From the NCBI RefSeq assembly GCF_030757795.1, contig NZ_JAUQWH010000071.1, positions 1 through 43,521 of the forward strand: 43,521 bases of DNA. The letters are read 5' to 3'. The stretch is from Actinoplanes oryzae (lineage in GTDB: Bacteria > Actinomycetota > Actinomycetes > Mycobacteriales > Micromonosporaceae). The notes under the pieces were generated by a model that did not search any database, had not been told where the DNA came from, and saw nothing but the letters and a program-made list of their open reading frames with translations. The translations under genes and the position numbers were made by a program. Positions 1 through 11,051 of this stretch are shown in pieces (the stretch's first letter is position 1; each line of letters starts with the position of its first letter).

Positions 1-2
1 CC

Positions 3-614
3 GCCGCGGTGACGACCCGCGCGGTGGCGCAGGCCGCGGCGTTGCAGCCGCCGGCGATCTACCGGCTCTTCGAGGACAAGGACGCGCTGCTGGACGCGGT
101 GGCCGAGCATGTCTTCGCCACCTATGTCGCCGGGAAGCAGCAGGCTCCGCGCGCCGACGACCCGGTCGCGGACCTGCGGGCGGGCTGGGAGACCAACATC
201 GGTTTCGCCCTGGCGAACCCGGGGGTCTACGGACTGCTCACGGATGTGTCGCGCGGCTCGCGCTCGCCCGCGTTCCAGGCGGGCACGCAGGTCCTGCGCG
301 ACAAGATCCACCGCATCGCCGCGGCCGGCCGGCTGCGGGTCAGCGAGCGGCGCGCGGTCGAGATGATCCAGGCCGCCGGCACGGGCGCGATCCTCATCCT
401 GCTCGCCACCGCGCCGGAGGAGCGCGACAGCCGGCTCACCGACGCCGTCTACGACGCGGTCACGCGCGCCATCCTGACCGACGAGCCCGCCCTTGACCCG
501 GCCGGCCCGACCGCCGCGGTCGTCGCCTTCCGCACGGTCGTCCCCCAGCTCGGCACGCTCACCGAGGCGGAGCGCGCCCTGCTGCTGCAATGGCTGGACC
601 GCGCCGCCGGGTGA
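3..614 (+). CDS. TetR/AcrR-family transcriptional regulator, 5'-truncated by window edge
   Basis: Only the end of the first helix onward of the DNA-binding domain is present. The reading frame is open to the window edge, so the true start lies upstream. The visible part starts with the recognition-helix region typical of TetR repressors (TTRAVAQAAALQPPAIYRLF, then DKDALLDAVAEHVF), followed by about 150 residues of helical ligand/dimer domain. Ligand-binding domains of this family are too divergent to predict an inducer. The next gene on the same strand, the debranching enzyme, starts about 90 bases downstream, so co-transcription is possible but not shown. The family call is firm; the regulatory target is unknown. 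Confidence 0.85.
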   Translation, partial: AAVTTRAVAQAAALQPPAIYRLFEDKDALLDAVAEHVFATYVAGKQQAPRADDPVADLRAGWETNIGFALANPGVYGLLTDVSRGSRSPAFQAGTQVLRDKIHRIAAAGRLRVSERRAVEMIQAAGTGAILILLATAPEERDSRLTDAVYDAVTRAILTDEPALDPAGPTAAVVAFRTVVPQLGTLTEAERALLLQWLDRAAG

Positions 615-706
615 CAGATGTCAGCGGCCGTTGTGAAAATGCGCCCGACAGCCCTCGCTCGCGGGAAAGTGCCGGACCCCGGTGCCATCATGGGCGGGTG
701 AGCACG

Positions 707-3946
<3,240 letters not shown>

Positions 3947-4131
3947 GTCGCCGCCGTGCGCGAGATCGTGGCCCGGCGGGCGCCGGTGTTACAGGTCCTG
4001 GCCCGCTGGGCCACCGGAGCCCTGGACTGAGCGCGGCGCCTCCACACGTTCTCGGTGGACCGCCCGGGCGCGCCGCCCCACTACCATCGCCGGGGGCTTC
4101 GCACATTCACCACCGAGGAGGGCGAGCGCCG
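3947..4131. other. Spacer between pulA and VOC gene
   Basis: GC-rich spacer with no recognisable gene. The only clear element is a good ribosome binding site (GAGGAGGGCGAG) just before the GTG start at 4132. Confidence 0.5.
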
Positions 4132-4527
4132 GTGACTGCTTTCATTTCGCACACGACCGTCGACTGCATCAACGCGTACGAGCTGTCGCGCTGGTGGCAG
4201 ACGGTGCTGGACTGGACCGACGACCCGGAGGACCCGAACCTGCCGGGCCACGAGGAGTGCATGATCCTGTCGCGGGACGGGCGGCACAAGGTGCTCTTCA
4301 TCGAGGTGCCGGAGCCGAAGCCGGCGACGAAGAACCGCATTCACTTCGACCTGAGGCCGGTCGAGGGGTCCCGCGACGAGGAGCTGGCGCGGCTCGTCGG
4401 GCTGGGGGCGGCCGAGGTGAGCGACCTGCGCCGGCCGGACGGCACGGGGTGGGTCGTGCTGGCCGATCCGGAGGGCAACGAGTTCTGCATCCTGCGCGGC
4501 GAAGCCGAGATGGCGGCCGGCGCATGA
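4132..4527 (+). CDS. VOC (glyoxalase/bleomycin-resistance-like) family protein
   Basis: A 131-residue protein with the vicinal-oxygen-chelate fold pattern. A short N-terminal half (FISHTTVDCINAYELSRWWQ, then LDWTDDPEDP) gives the beta-alpha-beta start. KNRIHFDLRP supplies the His-containing strand at the start of the second module. GWVVLADPEGNEFCIL is the classic C-terminal signature with the metal-ligand Glu. Such proteins are often misnamed glyoxalases; the substrate is not predictable. GTG start at 4132 with a strong upstream GAGGAGG. Its stop overlaps the ATG of the next gene (ATGA), so the two are translationally coupled. Confidence 0.85.
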   Translation: MTAFISHTTVDCINAYELSRWWQTVLDWTDDPEDPNLPGHEECMILSRDGRHKVLFIEVPEPKPATKNRIHFDLRPVEGSRDEELARLVGLGAAEVSDLRRPDGTGWVVLADPEGNEFCILRGEAEMAAGA

Positions 4528-5021
4528 CATCTCGCTCTCTCCCGGCCCGGGCCGGGGCGATCGCGGGCGGGGCGGTGCTGCTGGCACTCGCCGCCGGGTG
4601 CACGTCCAAGGACGCCGAGCCCGAGCCGCAGCCCGGGCCCTCCGCCGCAGCCCTGCCCTCCACGGCGGCCGGGTCGCCGCCGGCGTGGCGCGAGCCGGCC
4701 GACTACGCGTACACGGTGGAGCGCCGGTGTGACGGCAAGCCCTCGCTCGGCACGTACGAGGTGACCGTCGCCGGGGGCGAGGTCGCGGACGTGCGGCGCA
4801 CCGGCGGGCAGGCCACCACCGGCGAGGAGGAGATCGACCCGCCGACGCTGGGCGGCTTGCTGGAGCTGGCGCGGACGGCGGCCGACGACGGGGGACAGAT
4901 GGCCGTCAGCTCGGACGCGAGCGACGGCCACCCCGTGCTGATCTCCTTCGACGTGTCAGAGTCGGGCACGAACGACGACAACACCTGCTTCCGGATCCTC
5001 GCGTACACGCCTACGCGGTGA
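4524..5021 (+). CDS. Secreted lipoprotein, DUF6174-like
   Basis: 165 residues. Lipoprotein signal peptide: basic MTSRSLPARAG, hydrophobic AIAGGAVLLALAAG, then the lipobox Cys at residue 26 (LAAGC). An acidic/proline-rich tether follows. The folded part starts at YAYTVERRCDGKPSLGTYEVTVAGGEV, which resembles the DUF6174 family of actinobacterial lipoproteins; the two Cys (RRCDG and DNTCF) may form a disulfide. Start overlaps the VOC stop (ATGA). The end overlaps the end of the convergent halogenase-like gene by 11 bases. Function unknown; probably anchored on the outer face of the membrane. Confidence 0.82.
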   Translation: MTSRSLPARAGAIAGGAVLLALAAGCTSKDAEPEPQPGPSAAALPSTAAGSPPAWREPADYAYTVERRCDGKPSLGTYEVTVAGGEVADVRRTGGQATTGEEEIDPPTLGGLLELARTAADDGGQMAVSSDASDGHPVLISFDVSESGTNDDNTCFRILAYTPTR

Positions 5022-6648
5022 GCACCGCCTCCGCGGCCTTCGCGATCGTGGCGCGGTCGTAGTCGAAGTAGGGGCGGAGGGCGGCCGGCGCCGCGGTGCG
5101 GCCCCAGTCGTACAGCAGCTTCTGGGTCTCCAGCGAGCCGTCGTGCCAGCGGCGCAGCACGTCGTGGAGGTTGAGCGGTGCGGGGGAGGCCTCGCCGTCG
5201 CCCAGCAGGGAGGCCAGCACCGGGACGGCCTCCGCCGGGCTCAGCGTGCCCAGCCGGACGCGTTCCATGACGGCGAAGCAGTCCTCGAACTGGCGTTGCG
5301 CGCCCGGCAGCTCGGGGCAGAACGAGCCCGGCACCGGCCCCTGATGCAGCCGGGCCGGCACCTCGGGGTCGGCCGTCTCCAGGAACCGGTAGTAGCTGCC
5401 CGCGACCCGGATGACGCCGAGGTTCCAGGCGAGGTACCACATCTTCGACCAGGCCCGCCACAGGTCGAAGTCGCGGAAGGCGATGTACGAGCCGGCGATC
5501 AGCTTGTCGTTGTTGTCGAGGATGTTCTGGCTGAGCACGTCGAGGTGCGCGAACCGGGCCGCCGAGAAGTCGCCCTCCGCCCGGGCCGCCAGATAGGTGG
5601 GCACGAAGGCCTCGATCACCGCCATCGTGTTCGCCATGCCCCGGCTGAACAGCGCGTCGATCGCCCCGGCCGCGTGGCTCATCAGGATCCAGCGGTCGCC
5701 GACGGTCTGCCGCGACGAGAACTGGGTGCGCCCGGTCGACACCCACGGGAACGCCACCGAGGCGTCCGCGAACTGGCGCCTGATCGACGGATATCGCGCG
5801 AGGAACTGGTCCCACTCCTGCTGCGGCGGCACGCCCTCGACCCGGGGGAACCGGGCCGAGTCAAGGTTGAGTCCGACGCTGACCAGATCGGACTCGCTCT
5901 CCGCGTGGTTGTCGAACGGGATGACCCACATCCAGCCGCCGTCGAACAGGTGATGCAGCGTGCCCTGGTGCCACAGGTTCGGCTGGCCGCTCGACTCCTC
6001 CACGCTGTCGTACGGGCGCACCCCGCGCATGTGCGTGAAGATGGTCCGCGAGTCGGTGCGGAACCGGCACGGCTCCTCGCGCAGCCCGTACGCGTTCGCG
6101 AGCACCGACGTCCGCCCGGTGGCATCGATCACGTACTCGCTGCGGATCGCCTCGCCGGAGGAGAGGTGCACGATCGCGTGGCCGGCGGTGATGTCCACAT
6201 CGGAGACGCGCACGCCTTCCCGGGCCACGGCGCCGTAGCCGACCGCCGCTCGGAACAGGTACTGGTCGATGTCGGCGCGCATCAGGTGCGACTCCGGGCC
6301 GAAGGGGCCCTCCGAGACGCTGCACTGGGTGACCTCGTACGGGTCGTGCTCGACGTCCGGGCGGTGATGGACGAAGCCGAAATTGGTCTTGATGCCGCAG
6401 CGCCTGCTCGCGTGCGCCCGGATGCCCGCGGAGGTCGACATCTGCGCCAGCTCCGGCACGTCGTAGCGGGCGGCGAGCAGGCGCATCAGGAACGACGTCT
6501 CGCCGATGGTCGACTCGCCGAGCGCGAAGCGCGGGTGCCGGGCGCCGTCGACCAGCGCCACCGGGATGCCCTGCCGGGCGAGGATCGCGGCGACGGTGCT
6601 GCCGCCGATGCCGCTGCCGAGGACGGTCACTTCGACGTTGATGTCCAT
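5011..6648 (-). CDS. Flavin-dependent halogenase-like FAD oxidoreductase
   Basis: 545 residues. FAD Rossmann motif GSGIGG at residues 11-16; GEST at 44-47 in the place of the halogenase GEA/GES motif; and the diagnostic W-x-W-x-I-P motif at 239-244 (GWMWVIPF), which in the tryptophan/tetracycline halogenase family blocks monooxygenation. K87 (CGIKTNFGF) sits where the catalytic lysine of flavin halogenases is expected. Length resembles tetracycline-type halogenases. Without an experimentally known relative I cannot say what, if anything, it halogenates. It could also be a halogenase-fold reductase or hydroxylase. No biosynthetic genes or flavin reductase are adjacent. ATG at 6648 has GGGGGG five bases upstream. 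Confidence 0.78.
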   Translation of the reverse strand: MDINVEVTVLGSGIGGSTVAAILARQGIPVALVDGARHPRFALGESTIGETSFLMRLLAARYDVPELAQMSTSAGIRAHASRRCGIKTNFGFVHHRPDVEHDPYEVTQCSVSEGPFGPESHLMRADIDQYLFRAAVGYGAVAREGVRVSDVDITAGHAIVHLSSGEAIRSEYVIDATGRTSVLANAYGLREEPCRFRTDSRTIFTHMRGVRPYDSVEESSGQPNLWHQGTLHHLFDGGWMWVIPFDNHAESESDLVSVGLNLDSARFPRVEGVPPQQEWDQFLARYPSIRRQFADASVAFPWVSTGRTQFSSRQTVGDRWILMSHAAGAIDALFSRGMANTMAVIEAFVPTYLAARAEGDFSAARFAHLDVLSQNILDNNDKLIAGSYIAFRDFDLWRAWSKMWYLAWNLGVIRVAGSYYRFLETADPEVPARLHQGPVPGSFCPELPGAQRQFEDCFAVMERVRLGTLSPAEAVPVLASLLGDGEASPAPLNLHDVLRRWHDGSLETQKLLYDWGRTAAPAALRPYFDYDRATIAKAAEAVLTA

Positions 6649-6695
6649 GTCTTCCCCCCGGTGCGGCGCTGCTGCTCCCCATCGATCGATCGTGA

Positions 6696-6722
6696 ACAGT
6701 TCTCATTGTCACTGTGGACAGT
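6696..6722. promoter_or_regulatory. Candidate operator upstream of the halogenase-like gene
   Basis: Three half-sites of one pentamer, alternating in orientation: ACAGT (6696-6700), ACTGT (6711-6715) and ACAGT (6718-6722). The last two form the palindrome ACTGTGGACAGT. It lies about 50-75 bases upstream of the minus-strand start at 6648, where a promoter operator would be. The regulator is unknown. Confidence 0.35.
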
Positions 6723-6819
6723 CGGGGGCGCTGCCCCGTGCGTGGACTTGGCACAATTCCCGGCCGGTCCGGGTGGCTCCCGCCGGGCCGGCCTGCTTTC
6801 GCTTGCTCCTCGCCGGGCG

Positions 6820-6838
6820 GGCGGGCTTGCTGCCCGCC
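6820..6838 (-). terminator. GC-rich hairpin downstream of the TetR gene
   Basis: Perfect 7-bp stem GGCGGGC/GCCCGCC with a 5-base loop, about 48 bases after the minus-strand stop at 6886. It has no U-tract, so intrinsic termination is uncertain. Confidence 0.3.
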
Positions 6839-6840
6839 TG

Positions 6841-6907
6841 CTCTTCGTCAGGCGGGGGTGAGTGCTCGGGGGGGCCGGCTCTTCGTCAGGCGGGGGTGAG
6901 CGCTCGG
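6841..6907. repeat. Direct repeat duplicating the 3' end of the TetR gene
   Basis: A 29-base block at 6841-6869 is repeated at 6879-6907 with one mismatch (period 38). The second copy contains the stop codon and last codons of the TetR gene; the first lies wholly in the spacer. This is a local tandem duplication across a gene end. Confidence 0.85.
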
Positions 6908-7413
6908 AGGGCGGCGGCGACGGCCTGCTCGCGGAGGGTGGTCGTCAGCTCCGGCTCGTCGGCGAAGAGGATCACGGTGTCCTGCAGGCCGCCGAGGGCG
7001 ACGACGGCGCGGACGCGGTCGGCCGGGTTGATGCCGGTCAGCACGGCGTCGATCCGGGTGCGCCAGTTGACCGCCGCGTCGTAGAACTCGAGCGCGTTCA
7101 GGGCGCCCACGTCGCGCAGCAGGCCGAGCAGCAGCCGGCGGTGCTTGCAGCAGAGGTCGAAATAGGCCTCGAGCAGTGCGCGCGGCTCCGCCGGCATGGT
7201 CGTCAGGAACTGCTCGAGGTCGGTCGCCATCGGCTCCACGAGGCTGCGCAGCAGGTCGGTCTTGGACTTGAAGTGGTAGTAGAGCGCCGCCTTGCTGATG
7301 CCGAGCCGGCCCGCGATCTCGCTCAGGCTGGTCCGCTCGAAGCCCTGGGTGGTGAAGAGCTCCTCCGCCACGGCGCGGGCCTGTTCGCGGGTGTCGGCAT
7401 TCGTACGCGGCAT
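6886..7413 (-). CDS. TetR/AcrR-family repressor, divergent from a flavin monooxygenase
   Basis: 175 residues from the ATG at 7413 (MPRTNADTREQARAVAEELF). The TetR HTH occupies residues 8-55: FERTSLSEIAGRLGISKAAL, YYHFKSKTDLL. The rest is a helical effector domain. A longer in-frame start exists upstream, but it would cover the shared promoter and operator. The gene is divergent from the monooxygenase at 7463, with only 49 bases between them and an inverted repeat in that gap. The usual arrangement is that the repressor controls itself and the enzyme, and is released by the enzyme's substrate (inference). Confidence 0.9.
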   Translation of the reverse strand: MPRTNADTREQARAVAEELFTTQGFERTSLSEIAGRLGISKAALYYHFKSKTDLLRSLVEPMATDLEQFLTTMPAEPRALLEAYFDLCCKHRRLLLGLLRDVGALNALEFYDAAVNWRTRIDAVLTGINPADRVRAVVALGGLQDTVILFADEPELTTTLREQAVAAALRALTPA

Positions 7414-7437
7414 GTGCCAATCGTAGACATGACCTTG

Positions 7438-7457
7438 CTTACCTGCCGACCGGTAAG
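7438..7457. promoter_or_regulatory. TetR-type operator in the divergent promoter
   Basis: Inverted repeat CTTACC-N8-GGTAAG centred in the 49-base gap between the divergent TetR and monooxygenase genes. Arm sequence, total span (20 bases) and position match operators of small TetR repressors. It ends 5 bases before the first ATG of the monooxygenase gene, so the enzyme mRNA is short-leadered or leaderless, or the real start is the ATG at 7472. Confidence 0.65.
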
Positions 7458-7462
7458 TAACC

Positions 7463-8656
7463 ATGGGTCGCATGAGGACAGTGCTGATCTCCGGGGCGAG
7501 CGTCGCCGGCCCCGCGCTTGCGTACTGGCTCCACCGGCACGGGTTCGAGGTGACGGTGGTGGAGAAGGCGCCCGAGGTCCGGGGCGGGGGCTATCCGATC
7601 GACCTGCGGGGCCCGGCCGTCGACGTGGCCGGGCGCATGGGGCTGCTGCCCGAGCTGCGGGCGGCCCACATCGACACGCGGACCATCACGGCGTACGACC
7701 GGCGCGGTCGCAAGATCGCGGCGCTCGACGCGGACCTCCTCGCCGGCAGCGGGGACGACCGGCACCTCGAAGTGCCCCGGGGCGGCCTGGCGTCCCTGCT
7801 CTACGCGGCCACCAAGGACCGCGTCGGCTACGTCTTCGGCGACTCGATCCGGACGCTCGAGCAGGACGCCGGGGGAGTGCGGCTGACGTTCGAGCAGGGT
7901 GCGCCGCGCACAGTGGATCTCGTCGTCGGGGCGGACGGCGTGCACTCGCTGACCCGCGGGCTCGCCTTCGGGCCCGAGGAGGACTACTTCCACTACCTGG
8001 GGCTGTGTTTCGGGGGCTTCACCGTGCCGAACGCGGGCGGGCTCGCGTACGAGGTCGTGCTGCAGACCGAGGTCGGGCGGGGGCTGGCGCTTTACGCCGT
8101 CCGGGACCAGCCGTGGGTGCACGCCCTGGCCGGCTTCGCGGGGCCGCAGCCGCCGCGCGGGTGGACGCCCGGCGACCTGCGCGCGATGGTGGCCTCGCGG
8201 CTGGCGGACTTCGGCGGTGAGGCGCCGCGCGTGCTGGCGGCGCTGCGGACCGCCGACGACCTGTACTACGACATGGTCGGCCAGATCCGGATGCCCGGCT
8301 GGAGCGCGGGCCGGGTCGCCGTGGTGGGCGACGCCGCCTACGCGCCGTCGTTCCTCTCCGGCCAGGGCACGAGCCTCGCGCTCGTCGGGGCCTACGTCCT
8401 CGCGGGCGAGCTGGCCCGGGCCGGCGGCGACCACGTCGCGGGGTACGCGGGCTACGAGCGGGTGATGCGCGACTTCGTCCGCCAGAACCAGGAGCTGGCC
8501 GGCAAGGGCTCGGCGACGGTGGCGCCGCGCACCCGGGCCCAGCTGTGGGCGCGCAACCGGGCCCTGCGCCTGATGCCCCTGCTGGCCCGGCTGGGCCTCG
8601 CGGGCCGGCTCGAGCGCCGACCCGCCTACACCGCCATCGACCTGCCGGACTACTGA
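7463..8656 (+). CDS. FAD-dependent monooxygenase (class A, TetX/UbiH-like)
   Basis: About 397 residues. N-terminal FAD Rossmann region (VLISGASVAGPALAYWLHRH, with the GxGxxG glycines partly replaced, as in many TetX-like proteins), the DG motif VVGADGVHS near residue 155, and the GD motif GRVAVVGDAAYAPS near residue 290. These three define class A single-component aromatic hydroxylases. Predicted reaction: NAD(P)H- and O2-dependent hydroxylation of an aromatic or polyketide-like substrate, possibly inactivating a drug. The substrate is not predictable. ATG at 7472 (MRTVLISGAS) is as likely a start as 7463. Divergent TetR and operator suggest substrate induction. Confidence 0.88.
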   Translation: MGRMRTVLISGASVAGPALAYWLHRHGFEVTVVEKAPEVRGGGYPIDLRGPAVDVAGRMGLLPELRAAHIDTRTITAYDRRGRKIAALDADLLAGSGDDRHLEVPRGGLASLLYAATKDRVGYVFGDSIRTLEQDAGGVRLTFEQGAPRTVDLVVGADGVHSLTRGLAFGPEEDYFHYLGLCFGGFTVPNAGGLAYEVVLQTEVGRGLALYAVRDQPWVHALAGFAGPQPPRGWTPGDLRAMVASRLADFGGEAPRVLAALRTADDLYYDMVGQIRMPGWSAGRVAVVGDAAYAPSFLSGQGTSLALVGAYVLAGELARAGGDHVAGYAGYERVMRDFVRQNQELAGKGSATVAPRTRAQLWARNRALRLMPLLARLGLAGRLERRPAYTAIDLPDY

Positions 8657-8750
8657 GCCGGAATCCGCCCCGGGAGGCTGGGCCGGGTCACCCCGGCCGA
8701 CCGAGCCGGGGTGACTCCGAGAGGCTGAGCCGATGTCACTCCGGGAGGCG
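8655..8750. repeat. About four degenerate 24-bp units between two convergent gene ends
   Basis: Units beginning GAGCCGG/GGGCCGG at 8655, 8680, 8703 and 8727 (periods 25, 23, 24), each ending in a CCGGGAGGC-like core. The tract contains the stop codon of the monooxygenase gene (8654-8656) at one end and that of pepP (8736-8738) in the other. Confidence 0.7.
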
Positions 8751-10187
8751 GGGGCCCGCCTCGCGCTGGGAGGCGAGCCAGGCCTCGACGTCGGCGGAGG
8801 AGCGCGGCAGGCCGGCCGACATGTTGCGGTAGCCGTCGGCGGTCACGAGGATGTCGTCCTCGATGCGGACGCCGATGCCGCGCAGCTCCTCGGGGACCAG
8901 CTCGTCCTCGGGCTGGAAGTAGAGGCCCGGCTCGACCGTGAGGACCATGCCCTCGCGCAGGTCGCCGTCGCGGTACTGCTCCTTGCGGGCGTTGGAGCAG
9001 TCGTGGACGTCGATGCCGAGCATATGGCCGGCGCCGTGCAGGGTCCACCGGCGGTAGACGGTGGACTGCTCGGAGACGGCCTCGTCCACGCTGACCGGGA
9101 GCAGGCCCAGGGCGTCGAGGCCCTCCGCCAGCACGTGCATGCAGGTCTTGTGGATCTCCGAGTAGGGCACGCCGGGCTTGATGACCTCCATGCCGGCCTG
9201 CTGCGAGGCGTGCACGATGTCGTAGACCTGCCGCTGCAGCGGGCTGAACGTGCCGTTGACCGGGACCGTGCGGGTCACGTCGGCCGTGTAGAACGAGGTG
9301 CCCTCGACGCCCATGTCCATGAGCAGCAGCTCGCCGGGCGTGGTGACGCCGGTGTTGCGCACCCAGTGCAGGATCGTCGCGTGCGGGCCGCCGCCCACGA
9401 TGCTGCTGTAGCCCACGTCGTTGCCGTCGTGCCGGGCGCGCAGGCCGAAGACGCCCTCCAGCAGGCGCTCCTTGACGCTGCGGTCGGCGGGCAGCACCCG
9501 GGCGACGTCCTCGAAGCCGCGCACGGTGGCGTCGATCGCGTCCTGCAGCTGGGCGATCTCCCACTCGTCCTTGATCAGCTTGAGCTCGGAGATCGCGATG
9601 GCCAGGGCGCGGTCGCGGCGCACCTGCGGGTCGGGGTCGTAGCCCAGGATCGCCCGGTCGACGGCGGCGTCGAGCCCGCGCAGCACCCGGGTGCGCGAGG
9701 GGGCGAGGTCGGCGAGGGCGTGGCCCAGCTGCTCGTAGGGCCGGGTCTCGATGCCCAGCTCGGCCGAGCGCTCCCCGAGGGTGTGCCGGCGGCCGACCCA
9801 CAGCTCGCCGTTGCGGCTGCGGAAGAACGCGTCGGTCTCCTTGGAGTTGCGGTCGTGCGTGTAGACGACCGCGTCGTGGCCCGAGCCGCTCGGCCGCATG
9901 ATGAGCACGCCGTCGGGGTCGGCGTCGCCGGTCAGATAGACGTAGTCGCTGCCCGGCCGGAAGTGGTAATCCGTGTCGTTGGCGCGGACCTTTTCCCGGC
10001 CGGTCGGGATGACCAGCGTCTCGCCCGGGAACGCGGCCGAGAGCTCGGCCCGCCGCTTCGCGTAGTTAGGGGCCTCGGGGCGCGCGGTGACCTCGAGCGC
10101 GTCGTTGCGCCAGCCGGTGCGCATGAACTGCAGATACGCCTCCGGGAAGTCCGGGTCGTGCGACTCGGTCCTCGCCTGCTCCGCCAT
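8736..10187 (-). CDS. pepP: Xaa-Pro aminopeptidase P (M24B metallopeptidase)
   Basis: 483 residues. Cytoplasmic enzyme removing N-terminal residues that precede proline. The N-terminal domain (to about 200) has the aminopeptidase P fold (FRPGSDYVYLTGDADPDGVL). The pita-bread domain carries all five dinuclear metal ligands: D291 (LLMDMGVE), D303 (YTADVTRT), H388 (HGAGHMLGIDVHD), E419 (VEPGLYF) and E443 (GVRIEDD). Spacing closely matches E. coli PepP. ATG at 10187 is preceded by GAGGGAGGGCCC, a good ribosome binding site. Monocistronic; convergent with the monooxygenase gene, its stop falling inside a shared repeat tract. Confidence 0.95.
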   Translation of the reverse strand: MAEQARTESHDPDFPEAYLQFMRTGWRNDALEVTARPEAPNYAKRRAELSAAFPGETLVIPTGREKVRANDTDYHFRPGSDYVYLTGDADPDGVLIMRPSGSGHDAVVYTHDRNSKETDAFFRSRNGELWVGRRHTLGERSAELGIETRPYEQLGHALADLAPSRTRVLRGLDAAVDRAILGYDPDPQVRRDRALAIAISELKLIKDEWEIAQLQDAIDATVRGFEDVARVLPADRSVKERLLEGVFGLRARHDGNDVGYSSIVGGGPHATILHWVRNTGVTTPGELLLMDMGVEGTSFYTADVTRTVPVNGTFSPLQRQVYDIVHASQQAGMEVIKPGVPYSEIHKTCMHVLAEGLDALGLLPVSVDEAVSEQSTVYRRWTLHGAGHMLGIDVHDCSNARKEQYRDGDLREGMVLTVEPGLYFQPEDELVPEELRGIGVRIEDDILVTADGYRNMSAGLPRSSADVEAWLASQREAGPRLPE

Positions 10188-10294
10188 GGTGGGCCCTCCC
10201 TCGTTGTGCCGCCCCTGACGTTACCGCCTCGGCGCGTGGCGCCCAAAGATCAACTATTCGCTCGGGGGCTGGGCGTCCGGGCCGGCCCCGCAGG

Positions 10295-10948
10295 TCAGGC
10301 CGCCAGGGTGAGGCAGGCCACTCGGGCGCCTGCCGTTCCGGCCTTTCCCGCACCCGTACGTGTGGACTTCTCGTGCACCACCAGCGACCGCGGCGGCCGG
10401 GCGGGGTCGAACACCCATTCCTGCCGCGCCATCGAGTGACCACCGCCACGCTCGTCGGCCGTGAAGTCGAGCCAGACCTCGTTGCGCGGGTTGGCGTACG
10501 AGGGGTCGACCGAGGGTTTCGACGGGTCCGCCTGGTGCTGATAGTGGGGCCCGGCGTCGTCCGGCTCGGTCGTGCACGGCTGGGTGTGCAGGTGGGCGCC
10601 GTAACTGCGCCGCGGCACCATGCCCGTGACCGTGAGGCCGATCATGAGGCCGGGAGTGACGGCGGCGAGCTCGACCTTGGCGGTGGCGCCGGAGGGGACG
10701 ATCGTGGTGTCGTACGTGATGGCTTGAATGGCCTTGCCCTCGGGCTGAAAGGTGCCGGCATAGGTCCGCACGGCGTCGGGTGCCGGGCCCGAGGGGCTGG
10801 CGCTCGTGACCACCGCCGCGGGCGCCCCCGTGACGATCCACGGCGTGGCGGCCGGCGGGGGCTGCGGCTCGGTGCGCGGGCTCTGCGCGGTCGGGGCGCA
10901 ACCCGCGAGGCTGGCGGTCAGGGCGATAAGTCCGGCGGCGCGCTTCAT
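10295..10948 (-). CDS. sodC: SodC-like Cu/Zn superoxide dismutase lipoprotein
   Basis: 217 residues from ATG 10948. Lipoprotein signal MKRAAGLIALTASLAGC (lipidated Cys17), a proline-rich tether, then the SOD fold. Candidate metal ligands: H119 and H121 (GAHLHTQPC), H135/H138 (GPHYQHQ), D161/D165 (WLDFTADE), H171 (GGGHSM) and H192 (SLVVHEK). The C-terminus GTAGARVACLTL matches the family signature with its disulfide Cys (partner C125). Predicted to sit on the outer membrane face and dismutate exogenous superoxide. Loop lengths are unusual, so full zinc binding is not certain. Divergent from the sugar kinase gene. Confidence 0.85.
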   Translation of the reverse strand: MKRAAGLIALTASLAGCAPTAQSPRTEPQPPPAATPWIVTGAPAAVVTSASPSGPAPDAVRTYAGTFQPEGKAIQAITYDTTIVPSGATAKVELAAVTPGLMIGLTVTGMVPRRSYGAHLHTQPCTTEPDDAGPHYQHQADPSKPSVDPSYANPRNEVWLDFTADERGGGHSMARQEWVFDPARPPRSLVVHEKSTRTGAGKAGTAGARVACLTLAA

Positions 10949-11051
10949 GTCCGGATTCTTCCAGTGGATCACCGGCCGGGCGAGCATCCGGGGAGTGTTA
11001 GCTTTCTCGCGCCGCCTGCCGGCGGCGCGGAGAGGACCGGAGGGGATCGGC

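Noticed and set aside
5011..6648. Idea that the halogenase-like gene belongs to a biosynthetic gene cluster with the monooxygenase
   Set aside because: No synthase, carrier-protein or transporter genes nearby; the monooxygenase is separately controlled by its own TetR and operator.
5143..6861. 572-codon plus-strand frame over the halogenase-like gene
   Set aside because: Low-complexity shadow; the minus frame has FAD and WxWxIP motifs.
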